64,000 nt of DNA from Sarcocystis neurona. Its lineage: Eukaryota > Apicomplexa > Conoidasida > Eucoccidiorida > Sarcocystidae. Where the stretch lies: assembly GCA_000727475.1 (NCBI GenBank), contig KL647292.1, positions 4,631,162 through 4,695,161 of the forward strand. The letters run 5' to 3'. This document shows, piece by piece, positions 12,867 through 25,270 of the stretch (position 1 is the stretch's first letter; every line of letters starts with the position of its first letter). The translations under genes were made by a program, and so were the position numbers. Below the pieces are notes generated by a model. The model saw only the letters and a program-made list of their open reading frames with translations, made no database searches and had not been told where the DNA came from.

Positions 12867-13238
12867 ATGGATGCTACTTTTCCTCTAACAACAACCGAGA
12901 CCGACACCTCCTCTTGCTGCTGCAGTGTCTCCTCCGCGGGAGACCCCTGTTGTTTCAGCAAACTCGTAAATTCCTGGCCTGTCGCGTGCCGGTGTTGGGT
13001 CCCCATTCAGCCGCAGCAGCACCAGCAAGCAGACCTTGCGGCGAGTTTTTCGTTGCCCGGGTGAGCTACTGCTGCTGCTGCTGCCGCGCAAACGACTACA
13101 GTCACCGAGAGTAGTGCCGCAGAGGCTCTGCGTTCACAGCAGCGACCAGACGTCGCCGCGTCACCAGCACACCGTCCTGCTGAAGGCGTTCAACAGGCAA
13201 CAGCATTCGCCTCTTTTGTGCAAGCTAAGACTGCGTGA
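12867..13238 (+). pseudogene. coding-like frame broken by one in-frame TGA
   Basis: From an ATG at 12867 one frame runs to TGA at 13062-13064 and then continues in the same frame to TGA at 13236-13238. The second half has Ala/Thr/Ser/Gln composition and uses different synonymous codons, unlike pure repeat. I recognise no product. It could be a decayed gene, part of an exon, or chance openness of CAG-rich DNA. Confidence 0.15.
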
Positions 13239-13538
13239 CGCAGGCGCTTCCAGCAGGCGGTAGCCGCCGCAGCAGCGCCTTAAAAAGAAGCGTCGAATAA
13301 CGGGTGGTTTTCAACTGCGACCTCGCCTTCGCGAGGGCCGGCGACAAAGAGTCTAGATAGCATACGCAGCAACAGCAGGCTCAGCAGGAGGAATCGCAGC
13401 GGCAGAGGCAGCAGGAGGAACCGCAACAGCAACAAGAGGAGGAACCGCCGCAGCAGCTGTATTGTTCCGGCTGTAGCAATATCACAGAAACGCGTGGTTC
13501 GGCGTTGCTAGTTCGGATCCGCAGCAGATGGGAGTGAC

Positions 13539-13814
13539 ATGCTGCCGAAGGAGATGCTTCCCTTGCAAGCTCCCTCCAGCTGGCAGCAGCGGCTGCTGGT
13601 GTGCGGCACTGCCCAACAAGCGCACGACGGACTGCAGCAGACAGAGGTTCGCGTGAATGCCACGGCGCCCCTGCATGCATCGGCGGCACGGGAATGCCAC
13701 GGCGGTCACAAGGGAAAAAAAGGACGTAGCACCACTTTTAAGCGGAACATCAGCGGAGCAGCAGCAGCAGCAGATGCCTGCGACGCCGGCAGCAGCAGCA
13801 GCAGATGTCTGTGA
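13539..13814 (+). CDS. possible 91-aa open frame convergent with eRF1
   Basis: ATG at 13539, stop TGA at 13812-13814. It lies just past the eRF1 stop codon on the opposite strand. The sequence is only mildly repetitive, with a basic stretch near residue 65 (GKKGRSTTFKR) and short Ala and Ser runs at the end. I see no known domain. It overlaps the presumed 3' UTR of eRF1, which argues against a protein-coding role. Confidence 0.12.
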   Translation: MLPKEMLPLQAPSSWQQRLLVCGTAQQAHDGLQQTEVRVNATAPLHASAARECHGGHKGKKGRSTTFKRNISGAAAAADACDAGSSSSRCL

Positions 13815-13842
13815 TGCCAGCAGGAGCGAAGGGAGAGCGCGA

Positions 13843-16312
13843 TCAAATAAATTCGTCTTCGTCGTCTGCAACTTCTCCATACTCCTGGAAGTCAACTTTG
13901 TAACGCAAAATTCCGCCGAGGCCGCCGAAGCCTCTCTCAAACTGCGCGCCCTCTTGAGATCTGCACAACCCCCGCGCACGTACCCCGACACACAAGCAAA
14001 CGTCATAGCAAACCCCTGCATGCACCTCTATACCCACGCCAATACATACACATATATATATATCAAATCTCATGGTGTAAATCACAACGCCGTGTACGTA
14101 GAAATGTATCAACATTTCTACGTATATATCTACGTATATATATGTATGAATCCTCCCACTTCTTTCCAGAGAAAATCGATTCGCAGAGAGATATAGGTGC
14201 CGCGCATGTCACGTATATACAAACGGCCATTCATGCAACCCTCCTTCCTTTAACATTTCCATATCTTCCAGGCATCGTACAAAGCACACACGCCCATTTG
14301 AATACATACATATACACATAGAGAGGGTGAGAGATACAGGTGAAATAGTGCGTGACATGTATGGGCATACACGTTGTACATTAGTTATATTTATACATAA
14401 ACGGGGGTCGGAAAGGAAAACCAGCCGATGTAACACACACATACTCCTATGTATATACAAAGAGAGAGTGAGAGATGGAGAAGTACCTGATGTGTATATA
14501 TACACATTCACGTTGTACAGGAGATATATACAAAAAAAGGATGGGAAGATAACCCAACCGATATACTCTCGTTTCTCTATGTAGACGAATGACACACATC
14601 TCTCTGCCTCAGTAAGATGTATGTCTTCAACAAAAGCCACGGCGGGATGACACAGGCTTTCAAGTGTCTCCCAACCGCATACACAATTTTTCATATGTCT
14701 ACCCCTAGACACGCACATATATGCCCACACACCTCCTCAGCATTCACGCATACATATATATGTATATGCGTGTGTGCTGCTACACGTGTATATACAGATA
14801 TATATGTTAGATATAATCCGCGCACATGCTGTATTCAGAGCTACTAGTGGCATCAACTCATTCGAATTACTGAACCACAGAAAGCGTTATAGGTCTACAC
14901 GCCGGTGTACATGTATACATGTATAGATGTATATCTATACCTTCCTCTACACACATATAAAATATGTACAGAGAAGGAGGTAATGAAGAAGAAACCAAGA
15001 CTGTTGCGAATACTCGGTAACGCGTCACAACAACAGCAACGGGAATGTCGCGCCCTCCATGTGAAGAAGTATATCTTCCTTACACCTTACAAACAGATAT
15101 CCATCCATATCTACACGTCCTATACCTCCCTTACGTATACTATCCTCCCTATATATAATACCTCGACGCGAAGTGTTATTTTTGTACGCCCGCGCCTCTG
15201 TAGGGGAACTTGCACTTCTCTACGCAGATAGATACGTTCTCTCGCATGGACTCCTCCGCGTATACGAATCACCAGGCCTTACTGCTTTCATAGGAAATGA
15301 CGCGCGCACGTACGCATGCATGTGTGGAGAGACGCGAAGAAGAAGAAGAAGCCTCTGCGAGGGGGGGACGTACTTGTTGGTTACGAAGTCGAGACTTGTG
15401 CCGAAGCTCTTGTAATTATTCACCAGCCACTCGCTCAACGAAATCTTCTCTACAACCTCGAGGTCCTGGCCGTCCTCCTTCAGCAGCCGCTCGTCTCGCG
15501 CCTCCTCGGGGGAAACGTGGACGATCTTCTCAACATTCGTTGTAGGACTCTTCAACGTCACTCTGCGTCAGCAGCATCACATATACATACATATATACAC
15601 ATGTGTATGTATAAATAGATATAGTGACGGAGGGAGAGATCGACAGCGAGACACATATAGGTACATTTATGTATATACATATATAGATACATACATTCCT
15701 ACATGCGTGTGTGCACACGTCTATACAGGTACATACATAGACACACACACACACACATACACCCGCATATGTACATATATCCATTGGTAGACATATATAT
15801 ATGTATATACGTGTACATCAAAATAGAGACAGACGCACCAATATTTGTGAAAATGTACGCACCCGCACATGGACATGTACGTCGCCCACTTCATATCGGA
15901 AGGCTCTGGTATTATGCCCCGCTGCCTTGCACGCGACGTGATATATATATATATATATATATGTATTGATGCACAAGACGAGAGACAGACGCATACATAC
16001 ACATGTATGTGCGTATAGAAGAAAAGAATACGACATATTCGAAGCTATAGCTATAAATATGTATATACGTGTGGGTGGGGTAAAAGTGCGGGAAAACGGA
16101 GCTGTATGTACGTAAAGAATGATCTACACGCACAGAAACAGACGCGTGCAGATACAAAGAAGCACACGCATCTGAATGTGTACATATATACACATAAATA
16201 TACGTACATCCTTCAACAAAAAAGAAGGCATACACACATACACATACGCAGACTTGGAAACGACCCGCTACATAAATGTGTATGTCTACATACGGAGATG
16301 GTACAAATAGAC

Positions 16313-16343
<31 letters not shown>

Positions 16344-19300
16344 AAATGCATGTACGGAGGCCCACGGCTCTCCAGGGAGAGACGATTGCACCTCTGCACA
16401 CACGTGTATACATATAAACTAGCCCAAATGTATAAACTCATCTCTCTCTATTAATATATGCATATGTGTGAATATCAAGAGGTCGCAGGAGTACAAGCAT
16501 CTCCATCTACGTGTCTCCATCAAGGCATCGCCAACACGTCTCTGCACGTCCATCTTTCTTCTCTCTGCCCCTCCTGCTCTCTAATTTTCTTCTCCTTCTT
16601 ACACAAATATATATGTATATGCATGTCTTTGGGCGTGACGCTACTCAGACGTGCCAGACACACAGAGACAGAAAGACAGAAAGACGAGGCAGTAGTCACC
16701 GCTTGAAGGAACAGAGAAACGAAGATTTGAAGTGTATATACACCGGGAGAAGACGACGGAGAAAGGACGACAGTGGGGCAGAGGAGAAGAGACGACCAAG
16801 CAGGAACGTCGTCACCAGGAATGAAGGCTACAATAAAAACTTTTCGGAAAGATAAACTGCCCTTCGAGCGGGCAGCAACTCGATGAGGAAGACGACGACG
16901 TGGCGTGTCCACGTGCCGGCAGCAGAGAAACGGACGGCGAGGCGAGAAACGGAAAGGAAAGCGTGCGATAGGGAATTCGGACGACTAAAGCGGAAGAAGC
17001 GGAAATGAAGAGGAGCAAAAAGGACAAACTTTCATCTTCTCCCCTCCACCAGACCCGATACACACGAAAGAGACACAGGTCGGGCATGCGTGGAAGTGAA
17101 AGGACGAGAAAACGAAGAAGCAACTTCGCGCGAGATGGGAGACGCGAGCGGGAAGAGAGAAGAACAGACCGGGGGATACACGTGGACGTGGAAAGGACGA
17201 AGAGAGGCGAGGAAAGCGAACTGTTCTGTACCTCTGCGTCTCCAGTCCTTCGTAAACAATCAGAAGTTCAACGGCGCCCATTTCTAGCGCCTGCAGCGTG
17301 TCCTGCACACCAAAAACGTATTTCCCCGTGTCCAGCGCGACTTCGTCGAAGAAACGAGCGATGAGACGTTTCTCTTGAATAAACTTCACATTTGTTAGTC
17401 TGCAGGCAACCACGCGCCAGCACACCAACAAAAGAAAACACGTCCGTCAAGTGCAGACGTGCACTCCAGCACAGCTGCCCAGAGGAAGAAGAAAGGGAGG
17501 AGGATGACACCCGCGCGTCTCACATACCTCCCCCCCAAAAAATCTTCTTCCTTTTGAAGAAGTGGCTACTTGCTGGTGCGCGTCTTCGGTGGAAGAGAAA
17601 GACAGAGGGAGGCGCTGAGCGAACGAGACGGAGACTTCTTGATGAGGTACGCAAACAGAACGCAGCAGGACAAAACGAAGACGCAGCAGCCAACGAAGTT
17701 GTGCGGGAAGACGCAAAAGGGAGAACAAACCAGCAGGAAACGACGAAGAAGAAGTGACGGAACACGTAGACGCGGTGACGACAGCAGCAGGCGCGGAAGA
17801 GGACGCGAAGTTCCCAGCCGCCTCTCCTGACGGAAGGGGACTTCTTCACGGAGCAGCAAGCAAACGAGACCGCAGCGCGCAGAGGAAACCGGGGGGGTCA
17901 ACAGCATGAAGAAAGCCGGCACTTGTATCAGCAGAGAAATCACAAAAATCGAAAGACGCAAAGCAGACACGTGTACATACGTTCGCACCTATTCACACAC
18001 ATATTTGATTGTATATATATATATATGTAAATACATACGGTGCGTAGCTAGGCAAAGATAGAGTATAGTACAGAATTCTTGTCGAATGATATAGGATAGA
18101 GAATACACACAGATATACAAGTCCACTTATATACATACATACATCCTCACCCATGGGTATGTACACATATATATACGTACACACACATATATACATATAT
18201 ATATGTATATATGTAACTTGATAAGGTTTAATTCCGTTTTTCTTTTCCGAAGAAAAGTACACATTTGCAATATAAAGAATACACACATGTGCAGTTACAT
18301 TTATATATACGTATGTATACCTGTCCATGGATATACACATATATATATAAATATTAGTGCTGTGGAGGAACGCTTTTTCTCTCAACAGTAGGACGTCGTG
18401 CAGATACATATATATACATATACAGAGATATATATACAGACCCATACGTGGACTGCGGGCTTGTTAAATTCGGCAGATAGACTGGCATCCAGGAAATATA
18501 TATAATACACGTGCGTAAGTAATATGGATAAAACAAACTCTCTCTCTTTCTGCGCCTAGTACATATCGCAGCTACACGCTACGCCTATGTCTACCTATCT
18601 ACCTATCTGTCTATCAATCTATATATATATATATATCCATCCGTGAACAGTGTGCTTGTTACACTTCAGAACATGCACGGGTATATACAAAATATATATA
18701 TATATATGACATGGAAACGACGAATTCCCTCTCCCTCTGTCAGCCTGGTACGCAGTGCAAATACACCTATGTATACATATGCATATGTATATGTGTACGT
18801 GGACTGTGCGCATTACACTAGAAAGCAGGATTGCTAACAAGAAGATCTACGTGAACCAGTTAATAATATATTGTAGGCAGACCCCACGACACTGATGATG
18901 GCAAGCCCCTATCAGAGGAGAAAATATTCGGCAGCGGCTCTGAGCAGCGTCGAGGACGACTTCCCCAACTGCGCTGCTGTTTTCCCGCATGCACCGGGCG
19001 AGAGAGACACATAGAGACACCGAGCGCCACTTCCACGAACAAACTAGAAAGTTCCTTTTCTTCGCCTTCTTCGCTGGCCTTTCTTTTTACTGCGTACGCT
19101 TCGGCAGAGAGTTCAATGGCCTGGTTGAACCCGTTGTCTCCTCCATACGAAACGTCAACGATTTTGACGATCTTCGCTTGCAGCCGCTGGTCGAACATGC
19201 CGCTCGTTGCCAAGTCATTTTTGAAGTCCGCACTGCCTGCCAGTATCAGTCCCGACACATTCACCTGCATGCGCCAACCCCACCACCACCACCACCACCC

Positions 19301-22300
19301 CACGTACAAATAATGAGCGAAACAAAAAAACGTCTCCATGCGCCTATATGTATACACATACACACAGAGAAAGACGCATACATACATACACCTACATATT
19401 TGTGTGTGGTCTTCAAGCGTATCACATATATGTAGATCTGCTAAGAAGCATTGCTGCCGGGGTTTTCACCTGTATGGGGACACTCACCCACACAGATGCA
19501 TGCATATATATTCTTCCGATATATCATACATCATATATGTAGTATGTGGACAGAGACACAGAGACGGAAGTCATCCGTCAAAAGAATGAGTCTGCTGTCG
19601 TTTCTTCATACGTACAGGCAGACAACGGCATAAGACACGCGAATATGTGTGCTCGTCCTTGCAGTATGTCTGTTTTAATCTGCTAAAAAAAACACCTGGG
19701 GGTGGGTCACCAGACGTGCCCTCTTCTTGTATGTCTCACATACCTAGAGCTGCGAAGTAAACGCCTGCCGACGCTTCCCCATGTTATACAGACGCACGTA
19801 TCGATATGTCTTCGACCGCTGCCTGTACACTTGTCCCTCCGTGCTGCTGCGCTCCGCGGCCTCACTGCTGCTGCTGGCTCTTCTTTTCTCTCCCTTTCTC
19901 TCTCTCTCTTTCCCGATGCTCCTCCTCTCCTCCGCCTTCTCTTCCGTCCTGCTGCTGCTGTTGCTGCTGGTCCTTTTTCTTCTGTATCCCTGCTGCTCTG
20001 CTCCTCCTCTCCTCCGCCTTCTCTTCCGTACTGCTGCTGCTGTTGCTGCTGGTCCTTTTTCTTCTGTATCCCTGCTGCTCTGCTCCTCCTCTCCTCCGCC
20101 TTCTCTTCCGTACTGCTGCTGCTGTTGCTGCTGGTCTTTTATTTCTCTCTTTCCCTCTCTTTTTCGCCGCTCCTCCACCGCTCCTCCTCCTCTGCGTTCC
20201 TGCTGCTGCTGTTGCTGCTGGTTCTCTTTCTCTCTCGCCCGCTCTTTTTCGCTAGTCGTCCTCTCCTCCTCCTCCCCTTCCTTTTTGAGTTCCTTCTGGT
20301 ACCGCTGCTGCCGCTTGCTTTCCTCCTCTCTGTCTTTTTCTGTGTCTTACAGACTCTGCCTGTTTTTTGCGTGCTGCGGCAGGCGTACCTTGTCCTGGGT
20401 GATGAACATCTGGACAGCCGTCTCCGCAACTTTCCGAATGTAGTTGTGCCGTTTCTCGAGCCGCAGCCGTGCAAAACGCATCGCCGACTGCCCTCCCCTC
20501 CCGTGCTTCTTCGGCAAATCAACCGTGAAGCGGTGCAGCACCTCCTTGGTGCTTCCCTGCAGCGTCGCGAACAGTGCGCCATTGCCGTCCAGGACGATGA
20601 AGCCGAATTTTGCGTCGGACTCGAGCAGCTCCGCAAGTGCCTGTGGCCCCGCGTCCGGGGAAGAAGAAAATTCGTCAATAGCCCGCATGCAAACTCGCAA
20701 CCACCAGTCGTCACGCGAAACAAATGAAGAAATCCCGAGAAAACAACCAAAGTTGCGAAGTATTAGAACCACGCCACCACCGCTCGAGCCCCTGCCTGCA
20801 TCTCCATCAACACACACTTGGACCGCTATATAATATATATATATATATATACATATATTGTTCTACGTTGAAGTAAATATGTGTATTTAGATATGCACAT
20901 ATAATATATATGTAACACCGTGACACACATATAAAGATATATAGAGATAGATAGATACGTATACGTATGACACGTTCACTTGCACATACATATATGTATG
21001 CATTCGTCTACGTATATGGAATTATGTGTATGTAGGTAGGTAGATGCAACACTAATATATATATATATATATATAATGGTGACACACATGTGTATAAATA
21101 TATATATATATATATGTATGTAGATATACAAATATATTGATGGATGCATGTACGTATGACACACTCACTTGCATACATATATATATATACACACTGATCG
21201 ACGTATAAGGAATTATGAGAATATACATAGATACAGAAAATATTAACATATACATATGCAACGTGGTGACACACGTAGAGATACGTATGTGGACATTTTT
21301 CGGTGTTGTATTTGCTGCTGAGGACATATTCGCTTCTCTGCGTTAGTGCGCCCTCGGAGTTGAGGTGCTGCTGCTGCAGCTGCTGCGGCTCTGTTTTTGG
21401 TTTGCGCGTGAGGATTGTCGTACTTCAACGTGGAATTTATTGTCGCAGAGATAAAGCGACGTGTTGACCGCTTTGAACGGCTCGAAGTCGATCGATACTT
21501 TCTTTTCTTTTCCGTCCTCGGTGATGACCATCCCGCAGTAGACGACCAGGCCATGCGGTGGGGTTTTGTTGTAAAGTTTTAGTCCTGAAGAATTGCAGCA
21601 ACAAGAAACGAGAGCCACGCGCATGTGGGGCAGGAACAGCAGAGCCGTCGCAGCAGGGACGTCTGAGGAAGCGCGTACGCCGACACAACGCCCCCGCAAC
21701 AGATGCAGCAAGAACGCTTCAGCAGACGCGCCGCGTAAAATCAAAAAGGAGACGAAAAGGTCGCCATCGGACGGGGCAAAAGAAACGAGGAGGAGCAGGA
21801 ACAGACGGGAGAAAACACAAAAACAAACCCAGAAAAAAAACTAGCGCAATGAAGAACAGCAAGGGTCACGAGGAGGAGCATAGCAGAAGAGAAGAGGCAA
21901 CAACAAAAACGACGGCAGAGAGAGCGCCAGCGCAGCAGACAGGCCACAGCAGCACCCACAGGCCACAGCAGCACCCGGGGGGTGCAGCAGCGAGAGCGAT
22001 AATTGCAGGAGCAGCAGCAGCAGCAACCGCAGCAAAAGCAAGTGCCTGCTACAGCAGCAGCGGCAGCGAAACCAGAGGGAGTCAACGAAGTATCAGAATT
22101 TTGACAGTATCTGCAGCAACGCCAGGCACACGCAAAACCCCGCCAAACGGAGAGTTGTAGAAGCATGTCGCAGCAGTGATACCCGTAGACGCACGCGCGC
22201 CAAGGCAGGAACGCAGCAGAAGGCAGAGTCGCAGCAAAGAGCACCAGCAAGACCAGCAGCACAGGCTTTTTCACATATGCTGGTACTGCTCTGCGACCTA

Positions 22301-25270
22301 CGTAGGGGTCCGCATACACAAGTTGTATGCGTCCCAAGTTCGTAGAATCGCCTGGCAGCATCAGCAGAAGACACCTGCGTCTGTCGACCCATTTTTTGTC
22401 AACAGGAGACGCAGCAGCAGCAGCAGCACAAGCAACACACCAGCAGCCGCGTCCCAGGCAGTGGCGCACCAGATGCTGCAAGAGCGCGAGCAGCAGACAG
22501 GCGCAGCAGCAGACGTCGTCTGCATACGTGAAGGCGGAACACGCAGGAGGAGCACAGCACAGGTGTCGGTGAAAGCCGTACACAACCGGTCCATCGACTG
22601 GTGCGCAGCGCAGCCAACCCCAGCGTATACATTCGCCCGCACAGCAGCAGCAGGTACACCCGCAGAATTCATCCACAAGCAGCAGCAAAAACAGCGCGCA
22701 ACAGCGCCGAAGCGGCCGCCGCGCTGCTGTTTGTGCCACAGCGACCGCCACAAGCACAACAGCAGCGCGACCGCAGCTGCTGCAACCCCGCCGCGGCCCG
22801 TCGTCGTGCAGCAGCAGCAGCGACGGCACCAGCAGCAGGGACAGCAGCAACACCGCGTAAAGAACGCGTCGGCGCTGCCGCTCCACGCTGCGGGTACGGC
22901 CACCGATCAGCAGAATGCAGCACGCCGCGCAGCCCGCCTCAAGCCCATGACATGGTGCAACTCCAGCGGCGGCCGGAAAGCGAAGAAGAGAAGAGGAAGC
23001 CGTAGCCAACAGCAGTGGCAGCAACGGGCGACAGGAGAACGAGAACAGCAGCACAGGACGAGCAGCAGCAGCAGCAGGGCCGGCGGGCAGTCTTACGCTG
23101 CAAAAAGAGAAAGCAGCCAGTAGCAGCCGCAGGACGGGGTCGACAAGACAACGCGACAAGCAGCACAGGAAGAGCGGGAGCAGCAGCAGCAGCAGGACCG
23201 GCGGGCACTCTTACGCTGTTGTGTGGAGGTGATGGCGGAGAGGACCGAGAGCCGATTAACGCGTGACTTGATGTTCGAAGCCGTGCCAAATTCATCTGCA
23301 AGCATCTTGTTAATTCGCGTAATTTCGTCCTTTGGCTTGATAATTAGACTTATCATAGATGTGCCATTGCTGCAACAAAATAGACATGCGACACGAGAAG
23401 TCGTCAAAGAGACAGAAAGACAGAGGGACGCAGAAGACAAAGAATAAGAAGGACGCGATGCGGCTGCGGCTAGCAGCAGCGGGCACGGAGGGGCATGCAT
23501 CGCAGGACCGGTGTGGACGCGTTCTTACTTGCCCGGCGCGTGTGCCCCGGCCTTACACGATGTACTTAGACGCGTACCTACACACATCTTTTATCTACGG
23601 AAATCAAAGCGATATAATCCACTTGGAGGACGGAGGGAGAGACACACAGACATACACATATACGTATGCGGGGGCATACACACCCCAGTGTATATATATA
23701 TACACATATGAACACAGACATATATGTAGACTTGTCTCCCGAATTTGCATATACATATATATATCTATATTGTATGGAGAAAGTTAATGTATACAGCAGG
23801 TATACAGAAGAGAAATACACATATATAAATATAGGTAAACAATTTTTCCCACTCTCCCCACATCAAATTACAGGTGTAGTTCGAAAAAGTCAGTACACAC
23901 CTACACAGAGGAGCACATACTAATGTATTGTCTTATATATATATAAATAGGCAACGCACACGTATACATACAAACCTACATATATATATATATATATATA
24001 TTTTCCCCATTTGTGTGTGTACATGTAAATAGCCAGTCTACAAGTATACGTACATATATATATATATATATGTATATATTTTTTCTGTGTATTTGCATAT
24101 GTACGTATACATTGCCAGTGTAGAAGGTACATATAGAGAGACGTATATTTATATTTCTCTCTTTGTATTAATATCTGAGTAGGCAGTGAGTACACACGTA
24201 CGTACATACATGAGTATATATATCACGTTTTCCCCCATCTGTATACATTTAGAGAGAGAGAAGTACAATTGACGATTCGTTTATGAGGCGAAACCGACGC
24301 AGGAACACAAGTGAATGGGGGGTCTGTGGCGCGTGTGCGGCGAAGACCCGGACACACGCAGAGACGCGCATGCGCAGGCTGCCGACCGCGACACGCCCAC
24401 GGAGAGACAGGACAGGCGATGCGAAGGGGCGAGACACGCACAGCAGAGACACGCACAGCAGAAACACGCACAGTAGAGACACGCAGCAACATATAATACG
24501 AGATCCGGTACTGGATAGTTCTACTCTAATCATATCATCAGAGACACGCACAGCAGAGACACGGAGACAGGGGGACACACACACAGGGGCGAGGCGCACA
24601 ACAGAGACGGGGAGACACGGAGACGGGGAGATGGGAAAGTGAGAGGGGGGAAGGACGAGAAAAAGCGAGAAGTGGCGTGCCCGAGTCGAAGGGGACATTT
24701 TAGCGAGTCGAAGGGGACATTTTTGCCGGTACAAGGGGACACTTTAACGAGGACAGCCTCGTGCTTGGAGAAGCCGAAGCACACAACACACCGACGGCTC
24801 CGCAGACGACAGCAGCAACGGACAGTCGGTGGCGCAGCCCTCCGTGTGTCGCTGAAGAGGGGAACAGAGCGAAGGGACAGCGCGGGGCAGGGGAAGCGAA
24901 AGCGAAGGGAAGAGAAGGAGCAGCAGCAGCAGCAGAGGAGCGATATGCAGAGGAGACGCGAGCGACGGAGGGCGAACATGACGGAGAATAAAAGGCTGAA
25001 AGCCACAGAAGGGACGCAAAAGAAAGGGAGAGTAGAGGATGACCGAGAAGACTCGAACACGGAGAGGGAAAGGGGAAACGGAAAGGGGAGAGCAGGAGGG
25101 CGGGGGAGAGCAGCAGCAACAGACCGAGACCGAAACCAAGAAGAAGAGATGCAGAAAGGAAGAGAAGAAGAGGGGCCCGCCCACCCTCTCGCGCTTTCCA
25201 GATTCTTTATGAGGCGCTTGATCTTCCATTGCTCGATATTCGTGTCGACGTCCCCGTCTGCAGACAGCAT
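13843..25270 (-). CDS. ETF1: eukaryotic peptide chain release factor subunit 1 (eRF1), 8 exons
   Basis: eRF1 reads all three stop codons in the ribosomal A site and triggers peptidyl-tRNA hydrolysis with eRF3 in the cytosol. The exons on the minus strand are 25270-25185, 23369-23215, 21584-21424, 20640-20389, 19264-19098, 17399-17232, 15562-15374 and 13960-13843 (stop TGA 13845-13843). They join to 431 aa, the usual family length. The start is ATG at 25270, giving [20 protein letters not shown]. Functional motifs fall at the standard positions: NIKS at 61-64, YLCDNKF (Y125, C127, F131), and GGQ at 183-185 in [10 protein letters not shown]. The C-terminal domain contains [19 protein letters not shown] and ends in an acidic ADDEDEFI tail. 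All introns are GT-AG and phase-consistent. Introns total 10,132 bases against 1,296 coding. NIKS and YxCxxxF are canonical, in keeping with use of all three standard stops. Confidence 0.97.
19917..20170. repeat. 82-bp tandem repeat in eRF1 intron 4
   Basis: The landmark CCTCCTCTCCTCCGCC starts at 19921, 20003 and 20085, an exact 82-bp period. A fourth, diverged unit follows. The + strand is almost pure pyrimidine, so the eRF1 pre-mRNA strand is purine-rich (GGAGGAG and CAG blocks). It may be an intronic splicing-enhancer-like tract or a triplex-prone tract; that is inference. Confidence 0.9.
20825..21270. repeat. TA-rich tract in eRF1 intron 3
   Basis: (TA)n runs with interspersed TGTA, CATA and GATA steps. 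Two long related blocks, around 20930-21060 and 21070-21200, share GTATGACACACTCACTTGCA-like segments, suggesting a local duplication of about 175 bp. Confidence 0.75.
21840..23210 (+). repeat. CAG/GCA-rich tract in eRF1 intron 2
   Basis: Most of intron 2 is CAG/GCA/AGC-rich on the + strand, antisense to eRF1, and several long Gln/Ala/Ser frames are open. Because it lies between two phase-matched eRF1 exons I treat the frames as by-products of stop-poor repeat DNA. Two near-identical blocks of about 120 bp (around 23065-23100 and 23180-23220) share the GGACCGGCGGGCA-type segment before CTCTTACGCTG. Confidence 0.7.
24425..24580. repeat. 15-bp minisatellite in eRF1 intron 1
   Basis: Four tandem copies of a GAGACACGCACAGCA unit lie between 24427 and 24487, and more copies follow at 24541-24570 after an unrelated spacer. 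The whole 24340-24630 region is rich in GAGACACG and GGGGAGAC steps. Confidence 0.85.
24680..24750. repeat. three degenerate copies of AGTCGAAGGGGACATTTT in eRF1 intron 1
   Basis: Two copies of AGTCGAAGGGGACATTTT, spaced 23 bp apart, are followed by a diverged copy (GTACAAGGGGACACTTTA). The unit is short and non-coding. Confidence 0.75.

Larger units (their letters stand above)
6165..13842. other. gap between the left-edge gene and eRF1: repeats, no confident gene
   Basis: No gene is supported here. The contents are the 41-bp minisatellite (6241-6520), a CAG/GAA-rich tract (6780-6935), TA-rich stretches (7115-7420, 7880-8030, 8960-9210, 9445-9500, 12690-12720), the palindrome-containing tandem block (7524-7760), a CTG/GCT tract (8040-8730), CTG/CAG clusters (9830-10390), low-repeat DNA (10400-12680), and CAG-rich DNA with short open frames (12860-13830). 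Confidence 0.6.

Noticed and set aside
13672..13679. TGCATGCA motifs (also 19497-19504, 37183-37190, 57347-57354) as possible ApiAP2 sites
   Set aside because: They occur inside coding or repeat DNA with no consistent position relative to gene starts, and TGCATG is favoured by the local TGC/GCA repeats.
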